A stretch of 64,000 nt of DNA from Deinococcus humi. GTDB lineage: Bacteria; Deinococcota; Deinococci; Deinococcales; Deinococcaceae. The stretch covers positions 1 through 64,000 of the forward strand of contig NZ_JACHFL010000009.1 in NCBI RefSeq assembly GCF_014201875.1. The letters are read 5' to 3'. The notes under the pieces are model-generated. The model ran no database searches. It was given only the letters and a program-made list of their open reading frames with translations, and was not told where the DNA came from. A program made the position numbers and the translations under genes. Below, piece after piece: positions 26,858 through 37,085 of this stretch (positions are counted from its first letter, which is position 1; the number at the start of each line of letters is the position of its first letter).

Positions 26858-27994
26858 GTGACTGATGCCCCGCCTGCCTATTCGCTCCTTGACCCCTTCG
26901 GATGGTACGCCGCCCAGCGTGCTGAACAGCCCGTCATCCGCGATTCCAGCTCCGGGATGTGGATGGTCTTCGACTACGACGGCGTACAGCGCGTTCTGTC
27001 GGACTGGAAGGCCTTCTCGTCGCAACGGGGACGTCCCAGGGGCGAGGACGCGGCAAGCGCGCTGTCGTCCAGCATCATCTCCACCGATCCGCCGCGACAC
27101 CGCCAGCTCCGCGCCCTGGTGGAGCAGGCATTCACGCCCAGGCAGGTGCGCGCTCTGGCCCCCCGCATTGTGGAACTGGTCGACGAACTGCTGGTCCAGG
27201 TGGAACGTGCAGGGCGCATGGATTTCGTCCTCGATTTTGCCTACCCGCTGCCGGTGATCGTGATCGCCGAGATTCTGGGCATACCGTCGGCGGACCGTGA
27301 CGCCTTCAAGCGCTGGTCCGACGCCGTGGTGACGGGCAATCCCAGCGGCAGCCGCGAGATGGCCGCCTACTTTGGAACGTTGATCGAGCAGCGGCGACAC
27401 GCCCCTGGTGAGGACCTGATCTCCGGGTTGATCGCCGCCCAGGTAGAGGGAGAACACCTGAACCCGCAGGAGTTGCTGGGCTTTTGCATTCTGCTGCTGG
27501 TGGCAGGCAACGAGACCACCACCAACCTGCTGGTGAACACAGTGCGGTGCTGGCAGGACGCGCCGGACGCCCTGGAACGGGTGCGGGCAGACCGGACGCT
27601 GCTGCCCAGCACCATCGAGGAATCGCTGCGTTACCGCTCACCGGTGCAGTCGATGTACCGCGTGGCCGCGCAGGACGTGGAACTGGGCGGCCAGACCATC
27701 CCGGCCCTGAGCCCGGTGCTGGCCTGGATCGGCTCGGCGAACCGGGATGAGGCGCAGTTTCCGGACGCGGGGCTTTTTGATCCGGCCCGCGCCCCCAACC
27801 GGCACCTGGCCTTCGGGCACGGGGTCCATTTCTGCCTGGGCGCTCCCCTGGCCCGGCTGGAAGCCAGCATCGCGCTAGACGCGGTACTGGAGCGTTTGCC
27901 CAACCTCCGTGTGGCGCCTGATACCGTGCTGGAGCCGATCCCGAGCCAGATCGTCAGCGGAGTCAAGCGCCTGCCCATCATCTTCGGTCACTGA
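26858..27994 (+). CDS. Cytochrome P450
   Basis: A 378-aa heme monooxygenase, typical of soluble bacterial class I P450s. The I-helix motif is VAGNETTT, the ExxR pair is in ESLRYR, and the heme loop is FGHGVHFCLG with the Cys ligand at about residue 326. There is no membrane anchor, so it needs separate ferredoxin and reductase partners, none of which is in this window. The GTG at 26858 follows AAAGGA by 9 nt; an ATG at 26672 would add 62 unlikely residues. Deinococcus has a P450 acting on carotenoids, but orthology was not tested. Confidence 0.9.
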   Translation: MTDAPPAYSLLDPFGWYAAQRAEQPVIRDSSSGMWMVFDYDGVQRVLSDWKAFSSQRGRPRGEDAASALSSSIISTDPPRHRQLRALVEQAFTPRQVRALAPRIVELVDELLVQVERAGRMDFVLDFAYPLPVIVIAEILGIPSADRDAFKRWSDAVVTGNPSGSREMAAYFGTLIEQRRHAPGEDLISGLIAAQVEGEHLNPQELLGFCILLLVAGNETTTNLLVNTVRCWQDAPDALERVRADRTLLPSTIEESLRYRSPVQSMYRVAAQDVELGGQTIPALSPVLAWIGSANRDEAQFPDAGLFDPARAPNRHLAFGHGVHFCLGAPLARLEASIALDAVLERLPNLRVAPDTVLEPIPSQIVSGVKRLPIIFGH

Positions 27995-28439
27995 CCTTCA
28001 GAAAGCCGCGGCCAGAGCAGCAGCACTGGAACAGTGGCAGGAAAGGACTTGCGCTCGTACCACGCTGAGCCGCCGTTGATCCCTTCTTTGTCCAGCACGC
28101 GTATACAGACCCCCAGCCGCCCAGTCCAGGCTGAACCCGGACACGCCCATTTTTCCATCAGATTGTTTTGCGATCCGTTTCGACTGCTCCAGACACGGTC
28201 GAAATTACATTTCCCAATTCTGCGCACGACTTCGTGGAAAGACTGGATGGCGCATGTACGGCGCAAGGACAGGGTGGACCGAACAGGAATTGGCGGCCTC
28301 TTCGCAAACCAGGAGAGTCGGGCAGGTAAAGTCAGTCAATGCACGTGCGACTCCTGCCCACTTCCATGTTTTTAAATTCGCCCCGTTTGCCGCTGGCCTG
28401 TCCTCAGACGACCGGCTGCTGCTCTCCACTAGACCACGC
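27995..28439. other. Gap of 445 nt without a convincing gene
   Basis: Both strands have only short frames. Composition falls below that of the neighbours around 28140-28220. A minus-strand frame (27988-28266) is open but carries no motif I recognise. It may contain remnants of an earlier gene. Confidence 0.4.
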
Positions 28440-29189
28440 ATGATTCCCTGGGTTCCGCTGGCGCGCGCTCCCATTCCCGGCACACAGCAGGACCTGTGCC
28501 TTTACCGCCGTGGTGAGCAGCTGGAGTTTTCCATCCAGATCTCGGGCTACGTCAGCGAGCTGATGAACAGCCGCGTCCACGCCTCCGAAGACGCGCTGGC
28601 TGAGTTGGCCTGCGCGGCAATCGTGGGCCGCCCGGCACCGCACGTGCTCGTGGGGGGGCTGGGGATGGGCTTCACGCTCGCTGCAGCCCTGAAGACGCTG
28701 GGGCCGGACAGTGTGGTCACGGTGGCCGAACTGGTGCCCGAAGTCGTGGAGTGGAATAGGGGGCCACTGGGCGAATGCGCGGCCTTTCCACTCCACGATC
28801 CCCGCACCCAGGTCCATGTGGGCGATGTGACTGAACTCCTGCGCCAAGGCCGCGGAGTCTACGACGCCGTTCTCCTGGATGTAGACAATGGCCCTGAAGG
28901 CATGACACATCATGGCAACGACTGGCTCTACTCGCCGTCCGGGCTGGCCGCAGCGCAGCGGACCCTGCGGCCCGGCGGCGTTCTAGCGGTCTGGTCCGCC
29001 ACACCGGATGACCGTTTCACCCGGCGGCTGCGGCAAGCAGGCTTCCGGGTGGACGTGCGAACGGTGCGTGCCCGGCCCGGCAAGGGAGCCCGCCACACCA
29101 TCTGGCTGGCCCACCGGACGCAGGACGCGGCTCCCACCCCAGCCCGCCCCCCACGGCGGGTTCGGCAGCACCGAAGCGCTCGGCGCTGA
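28440..29189 (+). CDS. Spermidine-synthase-like methyltransferase-fold protein
   Basis: A 249-aa protein resembling the polyamine synthase family. The central Rossmann-type core has VLVGGLGMGFTLAAAL (SAM or dcSAM binding), then AELVPEVVEWN with an acidic residue after strand two, and YDAVLLDVDNGPEG, where family members keep a catalytic Asp. It lacks the typical N-terminal beta-hairpin domain of full spermidine synthases, so a true aminopropyl transferase role is uncertain. The chosen ATG is 62 codons inside a longer open frame; the extra region has no family features. No clear ribosome-binding site is seen. Confidence 0.7.
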   Translation: MIPWVPLARAPIPGTQQDLCLYRRGEQLEFSIQISGYVSELMNSRVHASEDALAELACAAIVGRPAPHVLVGGLGMGFTLAAALKTLGPDSVVTVAELVPEVVEWNRGPLGECAAFPLHDPRTQVHVGDVTELLRQGRGVYDAVLLDVDNGPEGMTHHGNDWLYSPSGLAAAQRTLRPGGVLAVWSATPDDRFTRRLRQAGFRVDVRTVRARPGKGARHTIWLAHRTQDAAPTPARPPRRVRQHRSARR

Positions 29190-29735
29190 GGGCGCTCACT
29201 GGGCAGGGCTGCCACCTTTTCCCCAACCGTGAAGGGCTAGGACTTTTGTGAATTGACGTCGTTCACGGGGAAGCGAACGCTTCACTTCCCAGACTAGGCC
29301 ATCACCGTTATGGCGCAGCTTTTCAAGAAAGCACTTGACCTGCACGGCGTTCTTGTCGTGGGACAGCGTGCACTTCTATCCAATCGGTTAAATCGGAAGG
29401 TTCATAGGCTGAAAATGGCCTGGCAAGCGCTTTTCCTATACTGCGAAGCCACTGCGACATCTGGTCACCTGCTTCCGTCTCCTGCTAATTCCCGACATGC
29501 AGATCGAAGGTCCGATGGCAGCGCATCGGCGGCGACGCAAGACGCTTGTGAGAGCCGATCAGGTAGAGTCCAGCTTGTGGATAGCGTCTCCGGGCCGCAC
29601 CTGCATGTTTTTCAGCCGATCCTCTCAAACTGGGATCTGCTCTCCGGGAATCAGAGCAAATGATCGGGCAGCCAGGAGTGCGACGTCTTTCGCGATCGGC
29701 GGACCTGACCCCTGGGTTGCGGTGAGGCGCGCACC
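29190..29735. other. Gap of about 546 nt without a convincing gene
   Basis: A short hairpin GAAGCG/CGCTTC with 2-nt loop lies near 29271-29284. Otherwise there are only short frames with mixed composition, some less GC-rich than neighbouring genes. It may hold relics and the promoter of the next gene. Confidence 0.4.
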
Positions 29736-32636
29736 ATGAGCCCACCAGACGATCTTCCATACCTAGAGTGGCTGGGCCACAGTGTTGAGCCCCTGGCCGT
29801 CGTCGACACACACACGCTCTCGATTCTCACCGCCACGCCAGCTTTCGGGGAGCTGTTCGGGCAGCCGCTGCAAACGCTGATGGGTCTGACATTCGTCACC
29901 CTGCTGGCCACACATGAACAGACCGAGGTCTCGGCGCTCCTGCGGGCTTTCACCGCGGATGGGGTGGTGCCGCCCCGGCGCAGCTACCTGTTCACCAGAC
30001 AGGACGGCTCGCTCCTACCCAGTGACATGCATACGCTGCGCTTCACCCTGCCGAGTGGACGACATGTGGCGCTCATGACGCTCCGCCCGGTACAGCAATT
30101 GCCCGACACCGTCTCGTTTTACCAGCACGTTCTCGAGGAACTGCCCCTGCCGCTGACCGTGCAGGACGCTGAGGGCCGCTACGTTTACATCAATCCGTCC
30201 GCTATGCCTGATGAGGAACGCCGCGTGCGAGCCATCGGTCTCACCGCTGGTGATGTCATGGCCGCCGAGGGCACACCCGAAGCCACTGCCCTGGAGCGCG
30301 AAGCCCACTTCTGGCAGGCCGCACAGACCCGCACGCGGGTCGAGTGGCAGGAGATGTCGGTCTGTCCGCACGGTGGAGCGCCACAGTTGACCCACCAGGT
30401 CGCTGTTCCCCTCTTCGAGGAGGAGGATGGGCCGCTCAGCCTAATGCTGTGTTTCACACCAGACGTCTCGTTCACGGCCTGGCAATCGGAACAGCTCCAG
30501 TTGCTCGAAAGCCTGATCCAGGCGACGGCGGACCCGCTGGCCATTCTGGACGTACGCCCCGGACCCACCTATCGGCAGGTCGTCTACTCCAATCCGGTTC
30601 TGCGGCAACTCGATGACGTCCCGCCCCACGCCCAGAACCGTTCATTTCATTCCGATCCACTGGCCTGGGTCAGCGGGCAGCGGGACCGACAGGTGATCGA
30701 GAACGCCCTTGAGCAGCTCCGTCACCACACCAGCGCCACCCGGATGGAGGATGTTCACCTGCCGGACCTCGACCTCTGGTTCGAGGTCTCATTCACGCCG
30801 GTGTACCTGACCCCGGATCAGCCCACGCACTGGGCGGTAGTGATGCGCGACGTGACCAAACGCAGAAGGGAGCGGGCCTTCCTGCAAGAATTCATGGCCG
30901 CCACCCTTCTGGCGCTGCGAGACGCACCCCTGTCGGTGGCCGTACACCAGATGCTGCGGGGGATGGAGCGGCTCCTGCCGTCCTGGACCGCCGTTCTGAT
31001 CCTTCCCGGAGGAGAGGGGCTTCAGGTGTACGGGGAGGGCCTGCCTGATGACCTGCGTCAATGGATGGCGGGCCGCTCGGCGGAACAATTGCGGGGCTTC
31101 TGGACGCAGCGCGACCCCGAGCGCCTGGGACTTGTGGTCACCTTGCAAGATCCGTTTGTTTCTTACGATCAGGCCGCTGAATTCCGGATCTCCATCGGGC
31201 TGGCACTATATGACTCACAACAGACGCTGCTGGGGGTGCTGGGGCTCCTACACCCCGACACGGACGCCGCACGCACTCAGGCCAGCGAGGTACTGACCGG
31301 CAGTGCCGGCCATATCGGCCTGGTGGTAGAACATCATCACCAGCGCCAGCAATTTCAGTGGCTGGCCTACCACGACCCGCTTACCGGACTGCTGAACCGC
31401 AGCGGCTTCGCGCGGGACGCGTCGCTGGCGCTGACCCAGGCCGGGGAGGCGGGAACCTCACTGGCCCTCGGGGTGCTTGATCTCAACCGGTTCAAAACGG
31501 TCAACGACAGTCTGGGCCACGCGATCGGCGACCGGCTGCTGCAGGCGTTCGCTCAGCGCTTGCAGCAGCCCGCAGAAGAGCTGGGATTCCAGCTCCTGAC
31601 CCGACTGGGCGGCGATGAATTCGCCTTCCTGATCGACGACCCTGCGCAGATGGACGAGGTCAGCGCCGCGCTGTCACAGATGCTCGCTGAACCCTTTGCC
31701 CTGGAGGGCCGTTCCATTCACATTGGCCTGGCGCTCGGGTGGAGTGTTTTCCCGGGCACGGCCGCAGACCTCGACACCCTGCTGAAGCAGGCTGACAGTG
31801 CCATGTACGTCGCCAAACGCACCGGACGTGCGGCCAGCCTGTATACCCCCACCGCACGCCCCAGCATTTCCGGCTTCGAGCTGGAAAACGCATTGCACCG
31901 GGCCATTGTGGATGATCAGTTGTGCCTGATGTACCAGCCGCAGGTGTCGGTCACAGATGGGCGCGTCGTTGGGGCGGAGGCGCTGTTGCGCTGGTCTCAC
32001 CCGGAGATCGGCAACATCCCTCCGTCAGAATTTATTCCCATTGCCGAGAGTCTGGGCCTGATGGACCGGCTGGGCAACTGGATTTTCGACCGCGCGTGCC
32101 GGGACGCGGCCAGCTGGCCCAATCCCAAACTGACGCTCAGCATCAACGTCTCGGTGCTGCAGGTTCAGCATCCCAACTTCCAGGCCGCGCTGGAGGCTGC
32201 CGCGCTGCGCCACCGTCTCGATCCGCGCCGGCTGATCATCGAACTGACCGAAACCGCGCTGATCAGCGATCTGGCCAGCTTGCAGTCCACGCTTGAGCAC
32301 GTTCGGGCCTGGGGGCCACGGGTCTCGGTGGACGATTTCGGCACCGGCTACTCCACCCTGCTTTCCCTGCGCCAGCTTCACGTCGACGAACTCAAGATCG
32401 ATCAGTCGTTCATTCAGGATCTGGGGCAGCCGGGAAAAGCGGGCCGGGACAGCTCCGCGATCATCGAGGCGACGTTGACGCTGGCGGCCACGTTCGGGCT
32501 GGGGGTAGTGGCCGAGGGGGTCGAGACCGAGCAGCAGGCGTCACTCCTGCGCGAGATGGGCTGCCCGGCCATGCAGGGCTGGCTGATCGCGCCCGCGCTG
32601 AGCCAGGCCGGATTTCTCCAGCGGTTCGGAAGCTAG
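29736..32636 (+). CDS. PAS-GAF-GGDEF-EAL c-di-GMP signalling protein
   Basis: A 966-aa cytoplasmic protein. Two or three PAS-like segments occupy about 1-370 and a GAF-like region about 385-535. The GGDEF domain follows (about 545-705) with intact RLGGDEFAF, and the EAL domain (about 720-960) keeps AEALLRW, IELTET, DDFGTGYS and AEGVETEQQ. There is no RxxD inhibitory site before GGDEF. Both catalytic sets look intact, so it may make and break c-di-GMP depending on the sensed signal. No membrane segment is seen. It is one of three c-di-GMP genes in the window (also 18487 and 37192). Confidence 0.9.
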   Translation: MSPPDDLPYLEWLGHSVEPLAVVDTHTLSILTATPAFGELFGQPLQTLMGLTFVTLLATHEQTEVSALLRAFTADGVVPPRRSYLFTRQDGSLLPSDMHTLRFTLPSGRHVALMTLRPVQQLPDTVSFYQHVLEELPLPLTVQDAEGRYVYINPSAMPDEERRVRAIGLTAGDVMAAEGTPEATALEREAHFWQAAQTRTRVEWQEMSVCPHGGAPQLTHQVAVPLFEEEDGPLSLMLCFTPDVSFTAWQSEQLQLLESLIQATADPLAILDVRPGPTYRQVVYSNPVLRQLDDVPPHAQNRSFHSDPLAWVSGQRDRQVIENALEQLRHHTSATRMEDVHLPDLDLWFEVSFTPVYLTPDQPTHWAVVMRDVTKRRRERAFLQEFMAATLLALRDAPLSVAVHQMLRGMERLLPSWTAVLILPGGEGLQVYGEGLPDDLRQWMAGRSAEQLRGFWTQRDPERLGLVVTLQDPFVSYDQAAEFRISIGLALYDSQQTLLGVLGLLHPDTDAARTQASEVLTGSAGHIGLVVEHHHQRQQFQWLAYHDPLTGLLNRSGFARDASLALTQAGEAGTSLALGVLDLNRFKTVNDSLGHAIGDRLLQAFAQRLQQPAEELGFQLLTRLGGDEFAFLIDDPAQMDEVSAALSQMLAEPFALEGRSIHIGLALGWSVFPGTAADLDTLLKQADSAMYVAKRTGRAASLYTPTARPSISGFELENALHRAIVDDQLCLMYQPQVSVTDGRVVGAEALLRWSHPEIGNIPPSEFIPIAESLGLMDRLGNWIFDRACRDAASWPNPKLTLSINVSVLQVQHPNFQAALEAAALRHRLDPRRLIIELTETALISDLASLQSTLEHVRAWGPRVSVDDFGTGYSTLLSLRQLHVDELKIDQSFIQDLGQPGKAGRDSSAIIEATLTLAATFGLGVVAEGVETEQQASLLREMGCPAMQGWLIAPALSQAGFLQRFGS

Positions 32637-32706
32637 TCTTTCGGAACGCGCCCAGTTCCATCCTGCCGCCTGCGTACGACCTGAGCGGAGCGCCCTGACG
32701 AACCTC

Positions 32707-32826
32707 ATGACGCACCCACCAGCACCACTAGGCCAGGTCACAGCGCTGAGCACCCCACTGGCCGCACACGACGATGACGCCCTGACGGCTCTGAGTAACC
32801 TGCTGCTGATCCTGAATGAACGTTGA
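32707..32826 (+). CDS. Possible small protein, 39 aa
   Basis: An ATG at 32707 opens a 39-codon frame with GC-ending codons and a hydrophobic C-terminal helix (LTALSNLLLILNER). No family is recognised and no clear ribosome-binding site is visible. The frame lies between the GGDEF-EAL gene and yebC. It could be chance. Confidence 0.25.
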   Translation: MTHPPAPLGQVTALSTPLAAHDDDALTALSNLLLILNER

Positions 32827-32887
32827 ACTGCTCCCTATGACGCCGCTTGAGCCGCTGGCACGTCGCCCCTCACCCATGCCAGCGTTC

Positions 32888-32916
32888 TTGGAGCGCCTCC
32901 CTGGTGACGCTAGAAT
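32888..32916 (+). promoter_or_regulatory. Sigma-70-type promoter of yebC
   Basis: TTGGAG at 32888-32893 and TAGAAT at 32911-32916 are separated by 17 nt. The ATG at 32926 is 9 nt after the -10 box, so the mRNA is leaderless or nearly so. Confidence 0.7.
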
Positions 32917-32925
32917 GCGCTCCTA

Positions 32926-33663
32926 ATGGCAGGTCACAGCAAATGGTCCCAGATCAAGCGCAAGAAAGGCGCCAACGACAAGAAGCGCAGCGCGATGTAC
33001 AGCAAACACATCCGCGCCATCGGGGCGGCGGTCCGTTCAGGGGGCAGCGGTGATCCTTCGGGAAACCTGGCCCTCAAGAACGCCATCGCGGCGGCCAAGA
33101 CCGACACCGTGCCGGTGGACAACATCGACAACGCGATTAAACGGGCGCTGGGCGCGGAAGCCGGGGCCGCCGAATTCAAGGAAGTGACCTATGAGGGCTA
33201 CGGTCCTGGCGGCACGGCCATCTTTATCGAGGCCCTGACCGACAACGTGAACCGCACCGTGGCCGATATCCGCGCCGTGTTCAACAAGCGCGGCGGCTCG
33301 CTGGGCACCAGTGGCAGCGTGGCCTGGCAGTTCGAGAAAAAGGGCGTGTTGCTGCTGCGCGACACCGCCGAAACGGTGCAGGAAATCGCCATCGAGAACG
33401 GTGCAGAGGACATCCAGGAATCCGAGGAAGGCCTGGAAATCAGCACTGGGCCTGCGGACCTGTACGCCGTGCAGGAGGCCCTGTCTGGGGCGGGGTACGA
33501 GATCGAGAGCGCGGCCCTGACCATGGTCCCCACCAACATGGTGACAGTGGAGGGCGGCGACGCCAGAAAGCTGCTGAACGTGATTGACGCGCTCGAAGAA
33601 CTTGACGATGTGCAGAACGTGTACTCCAACGCCGACATGCCGGAGGACGAGGCCGAGGAATAA
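32926..33663 (+). CDS. yebC: YebC/PmpR-family DNA-binding regulatory or translation factor
   Basis: A 245-aa protein with the family start [18 protein letters not shown] and the following [13 protein letters not shown]. Later motifs include [19 protein letters not shown] and [14 protein letters not shown], as expected for YebC-type proteins. Members bind DNA and regulate transcription or assist translation of difficult sequences. It is cytoplasmic, of usual length and with a standard start from the promoter at 32888-32916. It is monocistronic here: the previous gene ends about 290 nt earlier and the next starts 150 nt later. Confidence 0.92.
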   Translation: MAGHSKWSQIKRKKGANDKKRSAMYSKHIRAIGAAVRSGGSGDPSGNLALKNAIAAAKTDTVPVDNIDNAIKRALGAEAGAAEFKEVTYEGYGPGGTAIFIEALTDNVNRTVADIRAVFNKRGGSLGTSGSVAWQFEKKGVLLLRDTAETVQEIAIENGAEDIQESEEGLEISTGPADLYAVQEALSGAGYEIESAALTMVPTNMVTVEGGDARKLLNVIDALEELDDVQNVYSNADMPEDEAEE

Positions 33664-33815
33664 TTCTGGGCCACACACACCGGAAGCGCCGCCGCAGCGT
33701 CAACTGAGCCCGGACCATTCCAGCGTTCACAAATCCGAGAATGAGCTGCGCGGGGTCGCCACAGTTCCCAGCCTCCGCGTCTCACCAGCTGGGGAACCAC
33801 TGCGGGAGGAATGCC

Positions 33816-34316
33816 ATGACCAACAGGGCCGTGTCGGTGCTGGAATTCGTGACGGCGGTGCAGGCCAGCGTCGCTCAGGACTTTGGCCGGGAGGGCGCTG
33901 GGCCGAATGCGCTGGTGGTCCAGCACATTGAGCTGGAACTGAAGACGGTGCTGTCCCGGACGGCGGGCGGCGGCTTCGAATGGAAACTCGTCACGGCCAC
34001 CGACGAGGCGGCGGACAGCCAGACTCAGACCCTCTCGCTGTGCTGGGAACGCCAGCCGCCGCACAGAAATTTCACCGCGGAGTCCCTGCCGTCAGACCTG
34101 CCGTACCAGCTCATCACGGGCATGAATGCCTTGCGGATCGGGGCCGCGGAATGGGCGCGGCTCTCCCCTGGCCTGCCATTCCGTTCGGTGGGCGGGCAAC
34201 TGGTCTTCGCGGTGGCGGTTCAGGAGGACGGCAGCCTGTACATCGGCAAATTCGGCGGCGGTGCGGGCCACGAGCGGATGCACACCGTAACCCTGAAGCT
34301 GGCCCCGCTGGCCTGA
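33816..34316 (+). CDS. Protein with Trypco2-like beta domain
   Basis: A 166-aa cytoplasmic protein. The opening SVLEFVTAVQASVAQDFG and the strands VVQHIELELKTVLSRT and TQTLSLCWER resemble the trypsin-co-occurring domain 2 (Trypco2). A final VTLKLAPL resembles the end of such a unit. The Trypco family is usually found near conflict or peptidase systems, but nothing like that lies next door. GGGAGGA at 33804-33810 supports the ATG at 33816. The assignment rests on local similarity only. Confidence 0.55.
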   Translation: MTNRAVSVLEFVTAVQASVAQDFGREGAGPNALVVQHIELELKTVLSRTAGGGFEWKLVTATDEAADSQTQTLSLCWERQPPHRNFTAESLPSDLPYQLITGMNALRIGAAEWARLSPGLPFRSVGGQLVFAVAVQEDGSLYIGKFGGGAGHERMHTVTLKLAPLA

Positions 34317-34325
34317 AGCACGGTC

Positions 34326-35825
34326 CTACAGCACCAGCGCCCGTGCGTTGCCGCCCAGCCGGTCCCACAGCGTGAAGGCCGCGCGGGCGCCGGCGCAGAT
34401 GACGCCCTCATCGTCCCAGCCCGCCGCCATCGCGGGACCGCGCGTGTGGGCCCACAGCACGTCCTCGGCGGACATGGCCTCATTTGGGGCCAGCCGCCCG
34501 CCGCCGTCATCCACGCGGGTGATCGCGGCAGCGAAGCTGCCACGGGGATCGGGAGCGGCCACCGGGGCGTCGCTGCCAAAAGCCAGGATCGCCCCCGCCG
34601 CCATCAGCGACTTGAAGGCGTAGCTGCCCTCTGCCAGATGGGGTGTCAGTTCGCGAATCATGGACGTGTCGGCCTGCAGGTGGATCGGCTGCACGCTGCA
34701 CACCAGGCCTCTGTGGCGCGGAATGTCATCGGAGCGCAGGTGCTGGGAGTGTTCGATCCTCAGACGGAGGCCCCTCGCCCCAGCGGCGGCGCGCAGGTCG
34801 TCGTACACGTTCAACACTTCGGTGTTGGCCCGGTCCCCGATGGCGTGGGTGACCGGGGTCAGGCCCAGGGCGATGGCTTCCAGGCCACGCTCGCGGATCA
34901 GTTCGGGCGGGTCCAGCGCAATGCCGGTGCCGGAGCCGTCGGCAAAACCGGGCGCGTGTAGCCAGGCGGTGCGGCTGCCCAGGGCGCCGTCCGCGAAGAA
35001 TTTGACGCCGCCCCACTGGAACAGCCCGCCGCCCCCGGAACCGATGCCCAGCTCGCGGGCCGCGTCCAGGCGCTGGTGTGACAGGCAGGCCCAGACCCTC
35101 AGCGGCAGCTCACCGCGCGCCGCCAGCGTCTGGATGGCGCGGGGGGCCTCGGGCGACTCATAGGCCATCGTGTGCGTGCTGACGTAGCCACGTGAGGCCA
35201 GATCGTCGGCCCCCACCCGCGCCGCCGCCAGATATTCGGCCTCGCTGGGAGCGGGCATCACGGCGGACACCAGACCGCTGGCGTGTTCCAGCAGGCAGCC
35301 CAGCGGGCGCACGATTTGTCCACCTTGCGGATCCGGGGTGGTTTCATTGATTCCGGCAGCGCGCAGGGCGGCGCTGTTCACCCAGGTCATGTGCAGATCA
35401 CGCGAGTAGAGCTGCACTGGGTGGTGGGGGCTGACCTCGTCCAGCAGGGCCGCTGTGGGGTAGCCGTTCACTCCCAGTTCCGAGAGCAGGAAACCGCCCC
35501 CGCGAATCCAGGTGCCGGGTGGGGTGTTCAGCGCCACCTGCCCCACCCTGGCCTGCACCTCCGCCACGCTGCGGGCACCGTGCAGGTTGATCTGCGACAG
35601 CGAAAAGCCGTAGGCGACCAGATGGGTGTGCGCGTCGCACAGGCCCGGCGTCAGAATCAGGTCGCGGTGATCGAGGGTTTCGGCGCGTGGGGCCAGTGCC
35701 AGCAGATCCGAAGACTCGCCCACCGCCAGCACGCGCCCGCCGCCGACCAGCACGGCTCCGGCACGCGGCATGGTGTCGTCCTGGGTGATGACCTGGGCCT
35801 GGATCACGGTCAGAGGTGAAGTCAT
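34326..35825 (-). CDS. YtcJ-like amidohydrolase
   Basis: A 499-aa metal-dependent hydrolase of the amidohydrolase superfamily, YtcJ-like group. The N-terminal metal motif is [12 protein letters not shown] (about 66-77), central metal ligands lie in HAIGDRAN and IEHSQHL (about 320-350), and the catalytic Asp is in [13 protein letters not shown] near 430. It is probably cytoplasmic and would hydrolyse an amide or similar bond in an unknown substrate. The chosen ATG removes an 18-residue extension from an upstream start. It converges with the Trypco2-like gene, 9 nt apart. Confidence 0.85.
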   Translation of the reverse strand: MTSPLTVIQAQVITQDDTMPRAGAVLVGGGRVLAVGESSDLLALAPRAETLDHRDLILTPGLCDAHTHLVAYGFSLSQINLHGARSVAEVQARVGQVALNTPPGTWIRGGGFLLSELGVNGYPTAALLDEVSPHHPVQLYSRDLHMTWVNSAALRAAGINETTPDPQGGQIVRPLGCLLEHASGLVSAVMPAPSEAEYLAAARVGADDLASRGYVSTHTMAYESPEAPRAIQTLAARGELPLRVWACLSHQRLDAARELGIGSGGGGLFQWGGVKFFADGALGSRTAWLHAPGFADGSGTGIALDPPELIRERGLEAIALGLTPVTHAIGDRANTEVLNVYDDLRAAAGARGLRLRIEHSQHLRSDDIPRHRGLVCSVQPIHLQADTSMIRELTPHLAEGSYAFKSLMAAGAILAFGSDAPVAAPDPRGSFAAAITRVDDGGGRLAPNEAMSAEDVLWAHTRGPAMAAGWDDEGVICAGARAAFTLWDRLGGNARALVL

Positions 35826-35952
35826 GGCCTGCAGAGTAATACAGCCGCCGGCAGCCGCCGGGCGAAGCGGCCTGGTCATGGGAAAGCCCCTTCCCCATGA
35901 CCACCGTCCGGCACCGCCTGGGTTCCGGTCTATGCGGCCCTCACCCGTCTGT

Positions 35953-35958
35953 TAGACT
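35953..35958 (+). promoter_or_regulatory. -10 box of the response regulator gene
   Basis: TAGACT sits 7 nt before the ATG at 35966, giving a leaderless message. A -35 box was not identified. Confidence 0.6.
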
Positions 35959-35965
35959 GCCGCGT

Positions 35966-37000
35966 ATGCCCCGCATTCTCGTGGTGGATGACGACGCTGC
36001 CATCCTCAAACTCGTCAGCGTGATTCTCAGCCGCGCCGGGCATGAAGTGCGGACCAGTAACCATCCGGTCGAGGCCCTGGAACTCCTGAAGGTCTTCACC
36101 CCGGATCTGGTGATCAGCGACGTGGTGATGCCGTACATGACCGGGCTGGAGTTTCTGGAAAAGATGCGTGAGCATGAACAGCTCTCGGCCATTCCGTTCA
36201 TGCTCCTGAGCAGCCACGCCGAACGCGGTGACGTGCGCCGCGGCATGAACCTGGGCGCAGACGACTATCTGCCCAAGCCGTTCACGCCGCAGGACCTGAC
36301 CACCGCCATTGACGCCCGGCTGCGCCGCGCGGGCCTGACCCTGCAGTCCGAGAGCGGCATGCAGGCCAGGGCGCTGGGCACCGCGCAGGTGGTCTGGCAG
36401 GGCGCGGCAGTGTCATGGGTCAGCCGCAAGGCGCTGGAACTGTTCTTCTTTCTTCTGGAGCACAAGGAGGTCACCAGCTGGGAGGCTGCCGAGGCCCTGT
36501 GGCCCGAGAAGGACGAGGCCCGCGCCAGCTCACTGTTCCACACCACCCTGCACCGGTTGCGCCGCAGCCTGAGCAGTGAAACTGTGGTCAGCGCCAACCG
36601 CCGCTACGCGCTGGCGGGCGACCTGAATCCCGAATACGACGTGTACCGCTACGAACTGCTGGCGACTCAGGCCGAACACGGCAGCCTGGGGCTGGAGGAG
36701 ATGCGTGAGTTGACTGGCCAGTACGGCACTTTTCTGCCTGGCGCCGACAGCCCCTGGGTGGACGACGTGCGCGCCCGGCTGGAGCAGAAGCAGATGAGCG
36801 TGCTCAGTCTGGCCGCCCGCGCCGCCACTGAGGCAGGCAAGTCCAAGGACGCCGCACAGTTCCACCAGCGTGCGCTGGCTATTGACCCCATGAGCGAGTT
36901 GGACTGGCAGGGCCTGGCCCGCGCCCTGGACACCATTGGCGATCCCCGCGCCCGGCTGGCCGCCCAGCGCGAGGCATGGTGGGCCGTGGACCTCGACTGA
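35966..37000 (+). CDS. Response regulator with BTAD-like output
   Basis: A 344-aa protein. Residues 1-120 form a receiver domain: acidic pair VDDDAA, phospho-acceptor Asp in LVISDVVMP near 51 and the Lys in LPKPFTP near 102. Residues about 130-215 look like a winged helix (ALELFFFLLEHKE, TLHRLRRSL). The end (about 225-344) resembles a BTAD helical domain (LAIDPMSELDWQGLARALD). This is a third SARP-like protein in the window, controlled by phosphorylation rather than an ATPase. No kinase gene is adjacent. Leaderless start. Confidence 0.85.
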   Translation: MPRILVVDDDAAILKLVSVILSRAGHEVRTSNHPVEALELLKVFTPDLVISDVVMPYMTGLEFLEKMREHEQLSAIPFMLLSSHAERGDVRRGMNLGADDYLPKPFTPQDLTTAIDARLRRAGLTLQSESGMQARALGTAQVVWQGAAVSWVSRKALELFFFLLEHKEVTSWEAAEALWPEKDEARASSLFHTTLHRLRRSLSSETVVSANRRYALAGDLNPEYDVYRYELLATQAEHGSLGLEEMRELTGQYGTFLPGADSPWVDDVRARLEQKQMSVLSLAARAATEAGKSKDAAQFHQRALAIDPMSELDWQGLARALDTIGDPRARLAAQREAWWAVDLD

Positions 37001-37085
37001 GGTATTCGTACCAGGGAGGATGAGAAGCGTCGCCGCTTCAGAACAGCTCTCAAAACTTCAGACTGGCTGTCATTACACTCCGCAG

